DNA of 64,000 nucleotides. Origin: Arthrobacter sp. UNC362MFTsu5.1 (GTDB taxonomy: Bacteria > Actinomycetota > Actinomycetes > Actinomycetales > Micrococcaceae). The stretch covers positions 1-64,000 of the forward strand of contig NZ_JMLE01000002.1 of assembly GCF_000685965.1 (NCBI RefSeq), written 5' to 3'. Shown here one piece after another: positions 1-7,863 of the stretch (position 1 is the first letter of the stretch; every line of letters begins with the position of its first letter). A program made the translations under genes and the position numbers. Under the pieces are notes generated by a model. The model had not been told where the DNA came from. It saw nothing but the letters and a program-made list of their open reading frames with translations, and ran no database searches.

Positions 1-1
1 C

Positions 2-1342
2 CAGGTGGCCAAGGACCTGGAAAATGCTGCGAAGAAGCGCAATGCCCGCATTGCCACCATCTACGGCGGCCGCGCCTATGAGCCGCAGGTGGAAGCCCTG
101 CAAAAGGGCGTCGAAGTTGTTGTCGGTACCCCCGGCCGCCTGATCGACCTGTACAAGCAGAAGCACCTGAGCCTGAAGAACGTCAAGATCGTCATCCTCG
201 ATGAGGCCGACGAAATGCTGGACCTCGGCTTCCTGCCGGACGTCGAGACGCTGATCGCCGGAACCCCGGCCGTCCGCCAGACCCTGCTGTTCTCGGCCAC
301 CATGCCCGGCCCGGTCATCGCCATGGCCCGCCGCTACATGACCCAGCCCACCCACATCCGTGCTGCTGACCCGGACGACGAGGGCCTCACCAAGCGCGAC
401 ATCCGCCAGCTGATCTACCGCGCCCACAGCATGGACAAGGTCGAGGTCGTCGCCCGAATCCTGCAGGCCCGCGGACGCGGCCGCACCATCATCTTCACCA
501 AGACCAAGCGCACCGCCGCCAAGGTGGCCGAGGAACTGGTGGACCGCGGCTTCGCCGCCGCCGCCATCCACGGCGATCTCGGCCAGGGCGCCCGCGAACA
601 GGCACTGCGTGCCTTCCGCAACAACAAGGTTGACGTCCTGGTGGCCACCGACGTCGCCGCCCGCGGCATCGACGTCGACGACGTCACGCACGTGATCAAC
701 TACCAGTGCGTGGAGGACGAAAAGATCTACCTGCACCGCGTGGGCCGCACCGGCCGCGCCGGCAACAAGGGCACTGCTGTGACCTTCGTTGACTGGGACG
801 ACATGCCCCGCTGGGGCCTGATCAACAAGGCGCTGGGCCTGAGCTACCCGGAGCCGGTGGAAACCTACTCCTCCTCGCCGCACCTCTACGAAGAGCTGGA
901 CATCCCCGAAGGCACCAAGGGCCGCCTGCCCCGCGACAAGCGCGTCCTTGCCGGCGTCGACGCCGAAGTCCTGGAGGACCTGGGCGAGACCGGCAAGAAG
1001 CCGGGGCGCAGCAGCTCCAGGGACAGCGGCCGGGACACCGCCCGTGGCGGAAACACCGGAGGCGGGCGCGACAGCGGCCGCACCGGCAGCAGGACCCCGC
1101 GCCGCAGTGGAGCCGAAGCCGGCGGACGCTCGGGTGAGCGCCGCCGTCGTCCCGCCGAAACGGACGCCGCCGCCCCGGCCGAGGCTCCGGCCCAGGCCCC
1201 CGTCTCGGCACGGGCAGCTTCAGCCAGCGCCCCGGCCGAGGTGGACCGGGCAACCCGGGCCCGGCGCCGGACCCGCACCCGCCGCCGCAACGGCGAGGTG
1301 GTTGCCGGCGGCGACTCGCAACCAAGCGGCGCCGAGGCCTAA
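2..1342 (+). CDS. DEAD-box ATP-dependent RNA helicase, 5'-truncated by the window edge
   Basis: ATP-dependent RNA unwinding, probably in ribosome assembly or mRNA turnover. The reading frame is open at base 2, so the start, Q motif and Walker A lie outside the window. Visible motifs in order: TPGR (Ib), DEAD in ILDEADEML (II), SAT (III), TIIFTKTK (IV), ATDVAARGID (V) and HRVGRTGRAG (VI), i.e. the end of RecA domain 1 and all of RecA domain 2. The last ~110 residues are a low-complexity Arg/Gly/Ala/Pro tail with RRTRTRRR near the end, a typical RNA-binding extension of actinobacterial helicases. The methyltransferase gene follows after 8 bp, so the two are probably co-transcribed. The family is certain; the RhlE or CsdA/DeaD subgroup is not. 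Confidence 0.93.
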   Translation, partial: QVAKDLENAAKKRNARIATIYGGRAYEPQVEALQKGVEVVVGTPGRLIDLYKQKHLSLKNVKIVILDEADEMLDLGFLPDVETLIAGTPAVRQTLLFSATMPGPVIAMARRYMTQPTHIRAADPDDEGLTKRDIRQLIYRAHSMDKVEVVARILQARGRGRTIIFTKTKRTAAKVAEELVDRGFAAAAIHGDLGQGAREQALRAFRNNKVDVLVATDVAARGIDVDDVTHVINYQCVEDEKIYLHRVGRTGRAGNKGTAVTFVDWDDMPRWGLINKALGLSYPEPVETYSSSPHLYEELDIPEGTKGRLPRDKRVLAGVDAEVLEDLGETGKKPGRSSSRDSGRDTARGGNTGGGRDSGRTGSRTPRRSGAEAGGRSGERRRRPAETDAAAPAEAPAQAPVSARAASASAPAEVDRATRARRRTRTRRRNGEVVAGGDSQPSGAEA

Positions 1343-1350
1343 CCCCCTCA

Positions 1351-2223
1351 ATGACTGACACCGTCTGGGCGCCGGACGGCAGCAACCTGGTGGTACACGC
1401 GGACAACGCCGAGTACCTCCCCACGCTGCCGGACGGCGCCTTCACACTCATCTACGTCGACCCGCCGTTCAACACCGGCCGCGCCCAGAGCCGGCAGCAG
1501 ACCACCATGGTGCGGAACGCGGACGGCGGCGGCGACCGCGTGGGTTTCAAGGGCCGCTCCTATGACACGATCAAAGGCGCCCTGCACAAATACGACGACG
1601 CCTTCAGCGACTACTGGTCGTTCCTGGAACCCAGGCTCGTGGAAGCGTGGCGGCTGCTGGCCGACGACGGCACCCTCTACCTCCACCTGGACTACCGGGA
1701 AGTGCACTACGCCAAGGTGATGCTGGACGCCATCTTCGGCCGCGAATGCTTCCTGAACGAAATCATCTGGGCCTACGACTACGGCGCCCGTGCCAAGTTC
1801 CGCTGGCCCACCAAGCACGACAACATTCTGGTGTACGTCAAAAACCCGTCCAAGTACCACTTCGACAGCGCTGAAGTGGACCGCGAACCCTACATGGCGC
1901 CCGGGCTGGTGACTCCGGAAAAGCGGGAGCTCGGCAAGCTGCCCACGGACGTCTGGTGGCACACCATCGTCTCCCCCACCGGCAAGGAAAAGACCGGCTA
2001 CCCGACGCAGAAGCCCGAGGGCCTGATCCGCCGCGTCGTGGCTGCTTCAAGCCGGCCGGGCGACTGGTGCCTGGACTTCTTCGCGGGCTCCGGCACCCTG
2101 GGCGCGGTGGCCGCCAAGCTCGGCCGGAAATTCGTCTGCGTGGACCAGAACCAGCCCGCCATCGACGTGATGACCAAGCGCCTCAGCGCCCAGGCCACGT
2201 TCACGTCCTTCCCGCCCAACTAG
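1351..2223 (+). CDS. Orphan site-specific DNA methyltransferase (beta-class, N6-adenine or N4-cytosine)
   Basis: Transfers a methyl group from S-adenosylmethionine to an exocyclic amino group in DNA. The 290-residue protein has catalytic motif IV DPPF at residues 37-40 and the SAM-binding FAGSG motif at about 244-248. Motif IV before motif I defines the beta class, and DPPF (rather than SPPY) favours N6-adenine. YPTQKPEGLIRR, just before the SAM loop, is the usual conserved helix of this family. It starts 8 bp after the helicase stop with no convincing Shine-Dalgarno sequence, so translation may be coupled. No restriction endonuclease or specificity subunit lies on the visible side, so it looks like an orphan regulatory methylase. 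The recognition sequence cannot be read from the protein. Confidence 0.88.
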   Translation: MTDTVWAPDGSNLVVHADNAEYLPTLPDGAFTLIYVDPPFNTGRAQSRQQTTMVRNADGGGDRVGFKGRSYDTIKGALHKYDDAFSDYWSFLEPRLVEAWRLLADDGTLYLHLDYREVHYAKVMLDAIFGRECFLNEIIWAYDYGARAKFRWPTKHDNILVYVKNPSKYHFDSAEVDREPYMAPGLVTPEKRELGKLPTDVWWHTIVSPTGKEKTGYPTQKPEGLIRRVVAASSRPGDWCLDFFAGSGTLGAVAAKLGRKFVCVDQNQPAIDVMTKRLSAQATFTSFPPN

Positions 2224-2226
2224 GTC

Positions 2227-2268
2227 GCAGCAGGTGTCGTTTTGAGCCTCCAAAACGACACCTGCTGC
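2227..2268. repeat. 18-bp perfect inverted repeat, terminator or dispersed palindrome
   Basis: Arms GCAGCAGGTGTCGTTTTG (2227-2244) and its exact complement (2251-2268) flank a 6-nt loop. It lies between the convergent methyltransferase and PHP genes and could terminate both. There is no U-tract, and the arms look like a mobile intergenic palindrome. Confidence 0.7.
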
Positions 2269-2294
2269 TACCTACTTGGGATTCTCGGGTCACA

Positions 2295-3143
2295 TCACGG
2301 ACGCACGACGGCGGTTCCGGTCGCCTGCTCTTCGATCCTCGCCAGGACCTCGGGCGAGGTCAGGTTCTCGCCCAGCAGGTTGGGCTTGCCGGTGCCGTGG
2401 TAGTCGGAGGAGCCCGTGATCAGCAGGCCATGTTCCTCGGCAAGCGTCCGGAGGTAGGCCCGGCCGTCTTCCGGATTGTCGCGGTGCTCGATCTCCAGTC
2501 CCGCCAGTCCGGCGTCGATCATTTCCAGGTACGTGCGCCTGCCCACCACACGGCCGCGTGCGGACGCCACCGGGTGGGCAAACACCGGCACGCCGCCCGC
2601 CGCCCGGACCAGGGCCACGGCGACGGCCGGATGCGGGGCGTAGTGCTGGACGTAGTACCGGGAATGGGAGGTCAGGATCGAGGCGAAGGCTTCGGTCCGG
2701 TCTGCGACCACTCCGGCGGCCACCAGGGCGTCGGCAATGTGCGGCCGGCCGAGCGTAGCGCCGGGTGCTACGTGGTGGATGACGTCGTCCCAGGTCAGCG
2801 GGTAGTCCTCGGCCAGGAGGGTGACCATGCGTTCGGCCCGGGTGAGGCGGGCGTCCTTGGCCTTGGTGATTTCCTCCAGCAGGCCCGGGTGCGACGGATC
2901 ATGGAGATAACTGAGGAGATGGACGCTGATCCCTTCGTCGGTCCGGCAGGAGACTTCCATGCCCGGCACGAGCGCAATCCCTTCGGCCCGGGCCGCGAGC
3001 GAGGCCTCGGCCCAGCCGTCGGTGGAATCGTGGTCGGTCAGGGCCACCACGTCCAGGCCCGCCGCTGCGGCGGACGCCATCACCGTTGCAGGCGGCTCCG
3101 TGCCGTCGGAAACGTTCGAGTGCGCATGCAGATCAATCCTCAC
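2295..3143 (-). CDS. PHP-domain phosphoesterase (TrpH/YciV-like, RNase AM family)
   Basis: The 282-residue PHP protein begins with RIDLHAHSNVSDGT, supplying the first two metal-ligand histidines. LTDHDSTDGW follows near residue 35, and a conserved HPVASARG block lies later. Relatives include E. coli YciV/RNase AM, which trims RNA 5' ends and degrades pAp, and nucleoside bisphosphate phosphatases. The GTG start at 3143 is chosen because a TAGGCT hexamer sits exactly 6 nt before it, the pattern of leaderless actinobacterial mRNAs. The gene is convergent with the methyltransferase and divergent from pepP, so it is probably monocistronic. Substrate is unknown for this member. Confidence 0.85.
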   Translation of the reverse strand: MRIDLHAHSNVSDGTEPPATVMASAAAAGLDVVALTDHDSTDGWAEASLAARAEGIALVPGMEVSCRTDEGISVHLLSYLHDPSHPGLLEEITKAKDARLTRAERMVTLLAEDYPLTWDDVIHHVAPGATLGRPHIADALVAAGVVADRTEAFASILTSHSRYYVQHYAPHPAVAVALVRAAGGVPVFAHPVASARGRVVGRRTYLEMIDAGLAGLEIEHRDNPEDGRAYLRTLAEEHGLLITGSSDYHGTGKPNLLGENLTSPEVLARIEEQATGTAVVRP

Positions 3144-3155
3144 TTGCCCAGCCTA
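3144..3155 (-). promoter_or_regulatory. Leaderless-type -10 of the PHP gene
   Basis: On the minus strand TAGGCT (3155-3150) is followed by 6 nt and then the GTG start codon at 3143. This spacing puts the predicted transcription start on the start codon. No good -35 box is visible. Confidence 0.55.
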
Positions 3156-3250
3156 GTAGATGCCCGCCGCGGGTGGCCGGTGCGGTACCGGCCGGTGGCC
3201 GGCGCAGTGCTCGGTGGCCCCGGCCACGCCGCTGGTGAGACGATGGGACG

Positions 3251-4837
3251 GTGAACGATGCAGACAACACCTACAACGGTGAAACGACAGCTACCCAGCC
3301 CCTCGAAGAGCGCGTCAACAACCGCTCGCAGCGGCCCAGTTCCGACGCCTTCAAGGCCTTTATGGCCAGCAACTGGGCGCCCGCGGCACAAGAGCTCCCC
3401 GATCGGGATGCCGTGGCCGACCACGCCGCCGCCCGGCGTCGCGCCATTTCGGGCCTGTTCAAAGGCGAACGCCTGGTGGTCCCCGCCGGGCCGCTGAAGG
3501 TCCGCTCCAATGACTGCGACTACCGCTTCCGGCCGCACTCCGGCTTCGCGCACCTGACCGGCCTGGGCCTGGACCATGAGCCCGATGCCGTGCTGATCCT
3601 GGAACCTGTTGAAGAAGGAAAGGGCGACGACGGCGGGAACCACCGCGCCACGCTGTACTTCCGGCCGCTGGCCGGCCGGGACACCGAACAGTTCTATGCA
3701 GACTCCCGCTCCGGCGAATTCTGGATCGGCGCCCGCCCCACGCTCGCTGAGTTCGAGCGGAGGCTGGGCCTCGCCACGGCCCACATCGACCAGCTCGAAC
3801 TCGCCATCACCAAGAACGTGGGCGCCCCCGAAATCGGCGGCATTTCCATCCGCCTGGTGCGCAAGGTGGACGAGAACATCGACGCCCTCGTGGACACGGC
3901 CCGCTACAACACGGCCAAGGACCCGGACAACCTGGACCTGGGCGTGCTGGATGCCCTCGATGAGAAGCTCACGGAAGCCCTCTCCGAGCTCCGGCTGCTC
4001 AAGGACTCCTGGGAAATCGAGCAGATGAAGATTGCGGTGGCGGCCACGGTGGAAGGGTTTGCCGAGGTGGTCAAGGCGCTGCCCCGCGCGCTGACGCACC
4101 AGCGCGGCGAACGGGTCGTCGAAGGCGCTTTCTTCGCCCGTGCCCGGGAAGAGGGCAACGAGCTCGGCTATGACACCATCGCCGCTTCGGGCAACAACGC
4201 CACCGTCCTGCACTGGACGCGGAACACGGGCAAAGTCAACGCCGGCGAACTGCTGCTGCTGGATGCAGGCGTTGAGGCTGATTCCCTCTACACCGCCGAC
4301 GTCACCCGCACCCTGCCCGCCAACGGCACGTTCAGCGACATCCAGCGGAAGGTCTACGAAGCCGTCCTGGACGCAGCGGATGCCGGCTTCGCCGCAGCCC
4401 GGCCCGGGACCAAGTTCCGCGACATCCACACGGCCGCCACCACCGTACTGGCCGAACGGCTTGCCGAATGGGGCCTGCTGCCCGTGTCCGTCGAGGAGGC
4501 CATCAGCCCCGAGGGCCAGCAGCACCGCCGCTGGATGCCGCACGGCACCAGCCACCACCTGGGCCTCGACGTGCATGACTGCGCCCAGGCCAAGCGGGAG
4601 CTCTACCTGGACGGCGTCCTCACGCCGGGAATGGTGTTCACCATCGAACCCGGCCTGTACTTCAAGAACGAGGATCTCGCGATTCCCGCGGAGTACCGCG
4701 GCATCGGCGTCCGGATCGAGGACGACATCCTGATGACGGCAGACGGACCGGTCAACCTCAGCGCGGCGCTCCCCCGCAAGGCCGACGACGTCGAGTCCTG
4801 GATGGCGGGCATCTACCAGGAAGCCGACCACGCGTAG
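3251..4837 (+). CDS. pepP: Xaa-Pro aminopeptidase (M24 family, aminopeptidase P)
   Basis: Cytoplasmic metalloprotease that removes N-terminal residues preceding proline. The 528-residue protein has a creatinase-like N-terminal domain (from about residue 60; GFAHLTGLG is typical) and a C-terminal pita-bread domain. The two-metal ligands are visible: Asp near 338 (LLLDAG) and near 350 (TADVTRT), His near 431 (HGTSHHLG), Glu near 466 (TIEPGLYF) and Glu near 489 (RIEDDIL). The GTG start at 3251 leaves a disordered ~35-residue Asn/Thr/Glu-rich N-terminus that is variable in homologues, so a start further in is possible. It is a single gene closed by a strong terminator. Confidence 0.93.
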   Translation: MNDADNTYNGETTATQPLEERVNNRSQRPSSDAFKAFMASNWAPAAQELPDRDAVADHAAARRRAISGLFKGERLVVPAGPLKVRSNDCDYRFRPHSGFAHLTGLGLDHEPDAVLILEPVEEGKGDDGGNHRATLYFRPLAGRDTEQFYADSRSGEFWIGARPTLAEFERRLGLATAHIDQLELAITKNVGAPEIGGISIRLVRKVDENIDALVDTARYNTAKDPDNLDLGVLDALDEKLTEALSELRLLKDSWEIEQMKIAVAATVEGFAEVVKALPRALTHQRGERVVEGAFFARAREEGNELGYDTIAASGNNATVLHWTRNTGKVNAGELLLLDAGVEADSLYTADVTRTLPANGTFSDIQRKVYEAVLDAADAGFAAARPGTKFRDIHTAATTVLAERLAEWGLLPVSVEEAISPEGQQHRRWMPHGTSHHLGLDVHDCAQAKRELYLDGVLTPGMVFTIEPGLYFKNEDLAIPAEYRGIGVRIEDDILMTADGPVNLSAALPRKADDVESWMAGIYQEADHA

Positions 4838-4864
4838 ACCCAAGAAGCCGTAAGCCGGAGACAC

Positions 4865-4901
4865 AAAGGCCTCCGTCCGGATCGTCCGGACGGAGGCCTT
4901 T
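4865..4901. terminator. Strong bidirectional hairpin between pepP and the stress-protein gene
   Basis: A perfect 17-bp stem (4865-4881 with 4885-4901) has a TCG loop and A-rich and T-rich ends (AAAGG...CCTTT). It sits between two convergent genes and can serve both. Confidence 0.85.
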
Positions 4902-4913
4902 GGCTTTTCCGCG

Positions 4914-5795
4914 CTAGTGCTGAGTGTCGCCCTCAGCCGGCTCGTGCTTGGCGCCGCCCTCACGCTGGGGCGCGTCGGTCACGCGCACCCCGTACTGCGG
5001 CCGGCCGTCAGGGAGGTCCGGGTAACGCACCGCGGCCGGCGGCGCGGCCCGGTGCTGGGGGTGTTCTTCGGAAGGGGCCTGCGGCCCCTGGGTTGCCGCT
5101 CCGGCGGCCGCATGGGCGCCCGCGGCCGGCTGGTTCCCAGCCTCCGGGGTCCTCTGGCCGTAGGGGTCGTTCCAGCCTGCGGGCCGCTGCGGCCCCTGCT
5201 GCGGACCGTGCTGGTGCCCGGGCTGCTGGAACGGCTGGTTCTGATAGCCCCCCTGGCCGTAGGAAGCAGACCCGGCAGACGCGTCCGAGGTGGTCATGGG
5301 CAGCTGCTGCAGCATGCGCCGGGCCTCATGGGAAGCCTCAAAGGCCACCACGACGTCGTAGTTGGTCGCCACCACCTGGCTCGTGGACGTGAAGTCACGC
5401 TTCCCGCGCTGCGTCGCGTACGTAACAATGCCGAAGAGCATAAAGAACGCCGCGCCCATGAGCACCGAGGTCACAATCGAGAAATAGCCGCCGGTCGGCG
5501 AGAAGAAGGACAGCATGACGCCGACGAACAAGCCGAACCACATGCCGCTCAGCGCGCCCGACAACGCGACCCGGGGGTAGCTGAGCCGCCCGGTAACGCG
5601 CTCCACCATTTTCAGGTCGTTGCCCACGATGGACACCAGCTGGACGGGGAACTGCTGATCCGCGAGGTAGTCCACCGCCTTCTGGGCGTCCAAGTAGGAG
5701 GTGTACGAACCGACGGTGTCCCCGGCCGGAACCGTGCGGAATTCATCCGGCCCGTTCGGGACACCGGCCTTGGGAGCACCAAAAATGTTTGACAT
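4914..5795 (-). CDS. General stress protein 17M/YflT-like membrane protein with Pro/Gln-rich tail
   Basis: The 293-residue protein has an N-terminal YflT-like alpha/beta domain of about 65 residues (SYTSYLDAQKAVDYL, QFPVQLVSIVG). Two hydrophobic segments follow (GALSGMWFGLFVGVMLSFF and a VTSVLMGAAFFMLFGIVTY stretch), then a ~130-residue low-complexity tail rich in Gly, Gln, Pro and Ala. Function is unknown; the domain takes its name from Bacillus stress proteins. The ATG at 5795 has AAGAAT 6 nt upstream, while the adjacent GGAGGT is too close to act as a Shine-Dalgarno. A second in-frame ATG at 5813 is possible. The gene is divergent from the MgtE-N/CBS gene with a shared palindrome between them, and the pairing recalls M. 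tuberculosis Rv1232c/Rv1234 as I remember it. Confidence 0.8.
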   Translation of the reverse strand: MSNIFGAPKAGVPNGPDEFRTVPAGDTVGSYTSYLDAQKAVDYLADQQFPVQLVSIVGNDLKMVERVTGRLSYPRVALSGALSGMWFGLFVGVMLSFFSPTGGYFSIVTSVLMGAAFFMLFGIVTYATQRGKRDFTSTSQVVATNYDVVVAFEASHEARRMLQQLPMTTSDASAGSASYGQGGYQNQPFQQPGHQHGPQQGPQRPAGWNDPYGQRTPEAGNQPAAGAHAAAGAATQGPQAPSEEHPQHRAAPPAAVRYPDLPDGRPQYGVRVTDAPQREGGAKHEPAEGDTQH

Positions 5796-5826
5796 ACCTC
5801 CATTCTTGCCCATCCGGCTGTGTGCA

Positions 5827-5841
5827 AGCTGAAATTCAGCT
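5827..5841. promoter_or_regulatory. 15-bp perfect palindrome in a divergent promoter region
   Basis: AGCTGAAATTCAGCT is a perfect palindrome in the 76-bp gap between the stress-protein gene and the MgtE-N/CBS gene. It overlaps the expected -35 position of the MgtE-N/CBS promoter and could be a shared operator. The binding protein is unknown. Confidence 0.4.
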
Positions 5842-5859
5842 AAAAGAGAGCAGACTCGG

Positions 5860-5871
5860 TAGCCTGTACAA
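5860..5871 (+). promoter_or_regulatory. Leaderless-type -10 of the MgtE-N/CBS gene
   Basis: TAGCCT (5860-5865) plus 6 nt directly precedes the GTG at 5872. Confidence 0.55.
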
Positions 5872-7155
5872 GTGAGCACAAATCTTTCGCGGGTGTTTGT
5901 TGCGCGCCTTCTCGGACTGGATGTCTTCGACCCCCTGGGCGACCGGCTGGGCAGGCTGCGCGATGTCGTTGTGCTCTCCCGCGGCACCAGGGGCGCTCCC
6001 CACGTGGTGGGCATCGTGGTGGAAGTACCCGGCAAGAAGCGGGTGTTCGTCCCCATGACCAGGATTACCTCAATCGACCAGACCCAGGTCATCTGCACCG
6101 GCCTGGTGAACCTGCGCCGCTTCGAACAGCGCGGGGCCGAAACGCTGGTGGTGGCCGAAATGTTCGACCGGCGCGTCACCCTGGCGGACGGCAGCGGCGA
6201 CGCCACCATCGAGGACATCGCCATGGACCGGCACCGTTCCGGCGACTGGTTCGTCAGCAAACTGTTCGTGCGCCGCGGCCACTCCCTCTCGCCGCTGAGC
6301 CGGCTCCGCCGCAACGAGACCATGATCATCGACTGGGCGGATGCCCTGCAGGGCGCCAGGACGGAGCCCCAGGCCGCCACCCAGTTCGTGGCCACGCATG
6401 AGGACCTGAAACCGGCCGACTTCGCCGAAGCGCTGCAGGAAATGAGCGACAAACGCCGCTTCGAAGTGGCCAGCGAACTGCAGGATGAACGGCTCGCCGA
6501 CGTCCTGCAGGAGATGCCCGAAGGCGACCAGGTGGAAATCCTGTCCGCCCTCGACGTCAACCGCGCCGCCGACGTCCTCGAAGAGATGGACCCGGACGAC
6601 GCCGCCGACCTCCTCGCCGAACTCCCGTCGGCCCAGGCCGAGGAACTGCTCCAGCTCATGGAACCCGAAGGGGCCGAGGACGTCCGGCGGCTCCTGGAAT
6701 ACGACGAGGACACCGCCGGCGGACTCATGACGCCTGTCCCGGTGATCCTCCCTCCCGAAGCCACGGTGGCCGAAGCCCTCGCCCACGTCCGGCGGGAGGA
6801 GCTCTCACCTGCCCTCGCGTCGTCGATCTTCATTGCCCGTCCGCCGCTGGAAACGCCCACGGGGCGGTTCCTCGGTGTGGTCCACATCCAGCAGCTCCTT
6901 CGCTACCCGCCGCCCGAGCCGCTCGGAAACCTGGTGGACAAGAACCTGGAGCCTGTCTCGGACCAGGCGCACATCAGCGAGGTGGCCCGCACCCTGGCCA
7001 CCTACAACCTGAACTCACTCCCCGTCGTCAACAGCGACGGCCGGCTTGTCGGGGCGGTGACTGTTGACGATGTGCTGGACCATCTGCTCCCGGATGACTG
7101 GCGGGCCCACGATGATGACGCCCCGATAAGGAAACTTGGAGGCCGCATTGGCTGA
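5872..7155 (+). CDS. MgtE N-domain/CBS-pair protein without a channel domain
   Basis: This 427-residue soluble protein has three parts: a PRC-barrel-like N-terminus (residues ~1-120), a MgtE intracellular N-domain of acidic helical repeats (~165-275; EALQEMSDKRRFEVASEL, ADVLEEMDPDDAADLL), and a CBS pair (~285-415; GGLMTPVPVILPPEATV, NSLPVVNSDGRLVGAV). The five-helix transmembrane Mg2+ channel of true MgtE is absent, so it is more likely a Mg2+- or nucleotide-sensing regulator than a transporter. The GTG start is fixed by TAGCCT 6 nt upstream. The DUF1003 gene overlaps its last 8 nt. Many genomes label it 'magnesium transporter', which the sequence does not support. Confidence 0.87.
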   Translation: MSTNLSRVFVARLLGLDVFDPLGDRLGRLRDVVVLSRGTRGAPHVVGIVVEVPGKKRVFVPMTRITSIDQTQVICTGLVNLRRFEQRGAETLVVAEMFDRRVTLADGSGDATIEDIAMDRHRSGDWFVSKLFVRRGHSLSPLSRLRRNETMIIDWADALQGARTEPQAATQFVATHEDLKPADFAEALQEMSDKRRFEVASELQDERLADVLQEMPEGDQVEILSALDVNRAADVLEEMDPDDAADLLAELPSAQAEELLQLMEPEGAEDVRRLLEYDEDTAGGLMTPVPVILPPEATVAEALAHVRREELSPALASSIFIARPPLETPTGRFLGVVHIQQLLRYPPPEPLGNLVDKNLEPVSDQAHISEVARTLATYNLNSLPVVNSDGRLVGAVTVDDVLDHLLPDDWRAHDDDAPIRKLGGRIG

Positions 7156-7852
7156 TCTCAGCTCACCGAGGAACCCCGGACACCGTCCCGGAGCCAAGAT
7201 CACCGCCGGCCTGGACACGCCGCTGAGCGGACGCCAGCGGATCCTGCCCAAGTTCTCTCCCAATCCAGACGCCTTCGGCCACGCCACGGAAGGCTTCGCC
7301 CGCTTTATGGGCACGCCGCAGTTCCTCGTCTACATGACCATTTTCGTCGTGGTGTGGCTGGCCTGGAACACCTGGGCGCCCCTGACGTGGCAGTTCGACT
7401 CCCGGGAGCTCGGCTTCACCTTGCTGACCCTGATGCTGTCGCTCCAGGCCTCGTACGCGGCTCCGCTGCTCCTGCTGGCCCAGAACCGGCAGGATGACCG
7501 CGACCGCGTGTCGCTGCAACAGGACCGCCAGCGCGCGGAACGCAACCTGTCCGACACCGAGTACCTCACCAGGGAACTGGCGTCGCTGCGCATCGCACTG
7601 CGCGAAGTTGCGACCCGCGACTACGTCCGCGCCGAACTTCGCAGCCTCCTGGAGGACATGCTGGAGGCACAGGAGGAACTCCGCACGCACGATCCCTCCG
7701 GGGCGGGCAGCCACGAATCCCCCAAGGACAAAGTCAAGGAGAAACTGAAGGAGCGGCGCGACAAGCAGCGCAACCCCCGCACCCAGCAGATCCCCCGGGT
7801 CAAGCCGGACAAGCCCGGCAACCCCGCGCACCTCAACACCCCCGAAAGCTGA
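7148..7852 (+). CDS. DUF1003 membrane protein (TTG start, overlaps upstream gene)
   Basis: A protein of about 234 residues with a central DUF1003 domain. One membrane helix is FLVYMTIFVVVWLAWNTW; the second is GFTLLTLMLSLQASYAAPL, followed by LLLAQNRQDDRDR. A predicted coiled coil (~residues 120-180) and a Lys/Pro/Arg-rich tail follow. TTG at 7148 is chosen because GGAGG (7138-7142) lies 5 nt upstream, inside the end of the preceding gene. An in-frame TTG at 7136 has no such site. The 8-nt overlap with the MgtE-N/CBS gene suggests translational coupling, and the tight linkage suggests the soluble sensor and this membrane protein work together. Biochemical function is unknown. Confidence 0.82.
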   Translation: MADLSSPRNPGHRPGAKITAGLDTPLSGRQRILPKFSPNPDAFGHATEGFARFMGTPQFLVYMTIFVVVWLAWNTWAPLTWQFDSRELGFTLLTLMLSLQASYAAPLLLLAQNRQDDRDRVSLQQDRQRAERNLSDTEYLTRELASLRIALREVATRDYVRAELRSLLEDMLEAQEELRTHDPSGAGSHESPKDKVKEKLKERRDKQRNPRTQQIPRVKPDKPGNPAHLNTPES

Positions 7853-7863
7853 GCACTGACCGC

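Noticed and set aside
1343..3250. Restriction-modification system
   Set aside because: No endonuclease or specificity subunit lies beside the methyltransferase on the visible side; the next gene is a PHP phosphoesterase.
4914..6887. Long minus-strand open frame of 657 codons
   Set aside because: Only its last 293 codons are a plausible protein. The upstream part is the mirror of the MgtE-N/CBS gene, Ser/Arg-rich as antisense frames are in GC-rich DNA.
5872..7155. Magnesium transporter MgtE
   Set aside because: The N-domain and CBS pair are there but no membrane segment follows, so it cannot itself transport.
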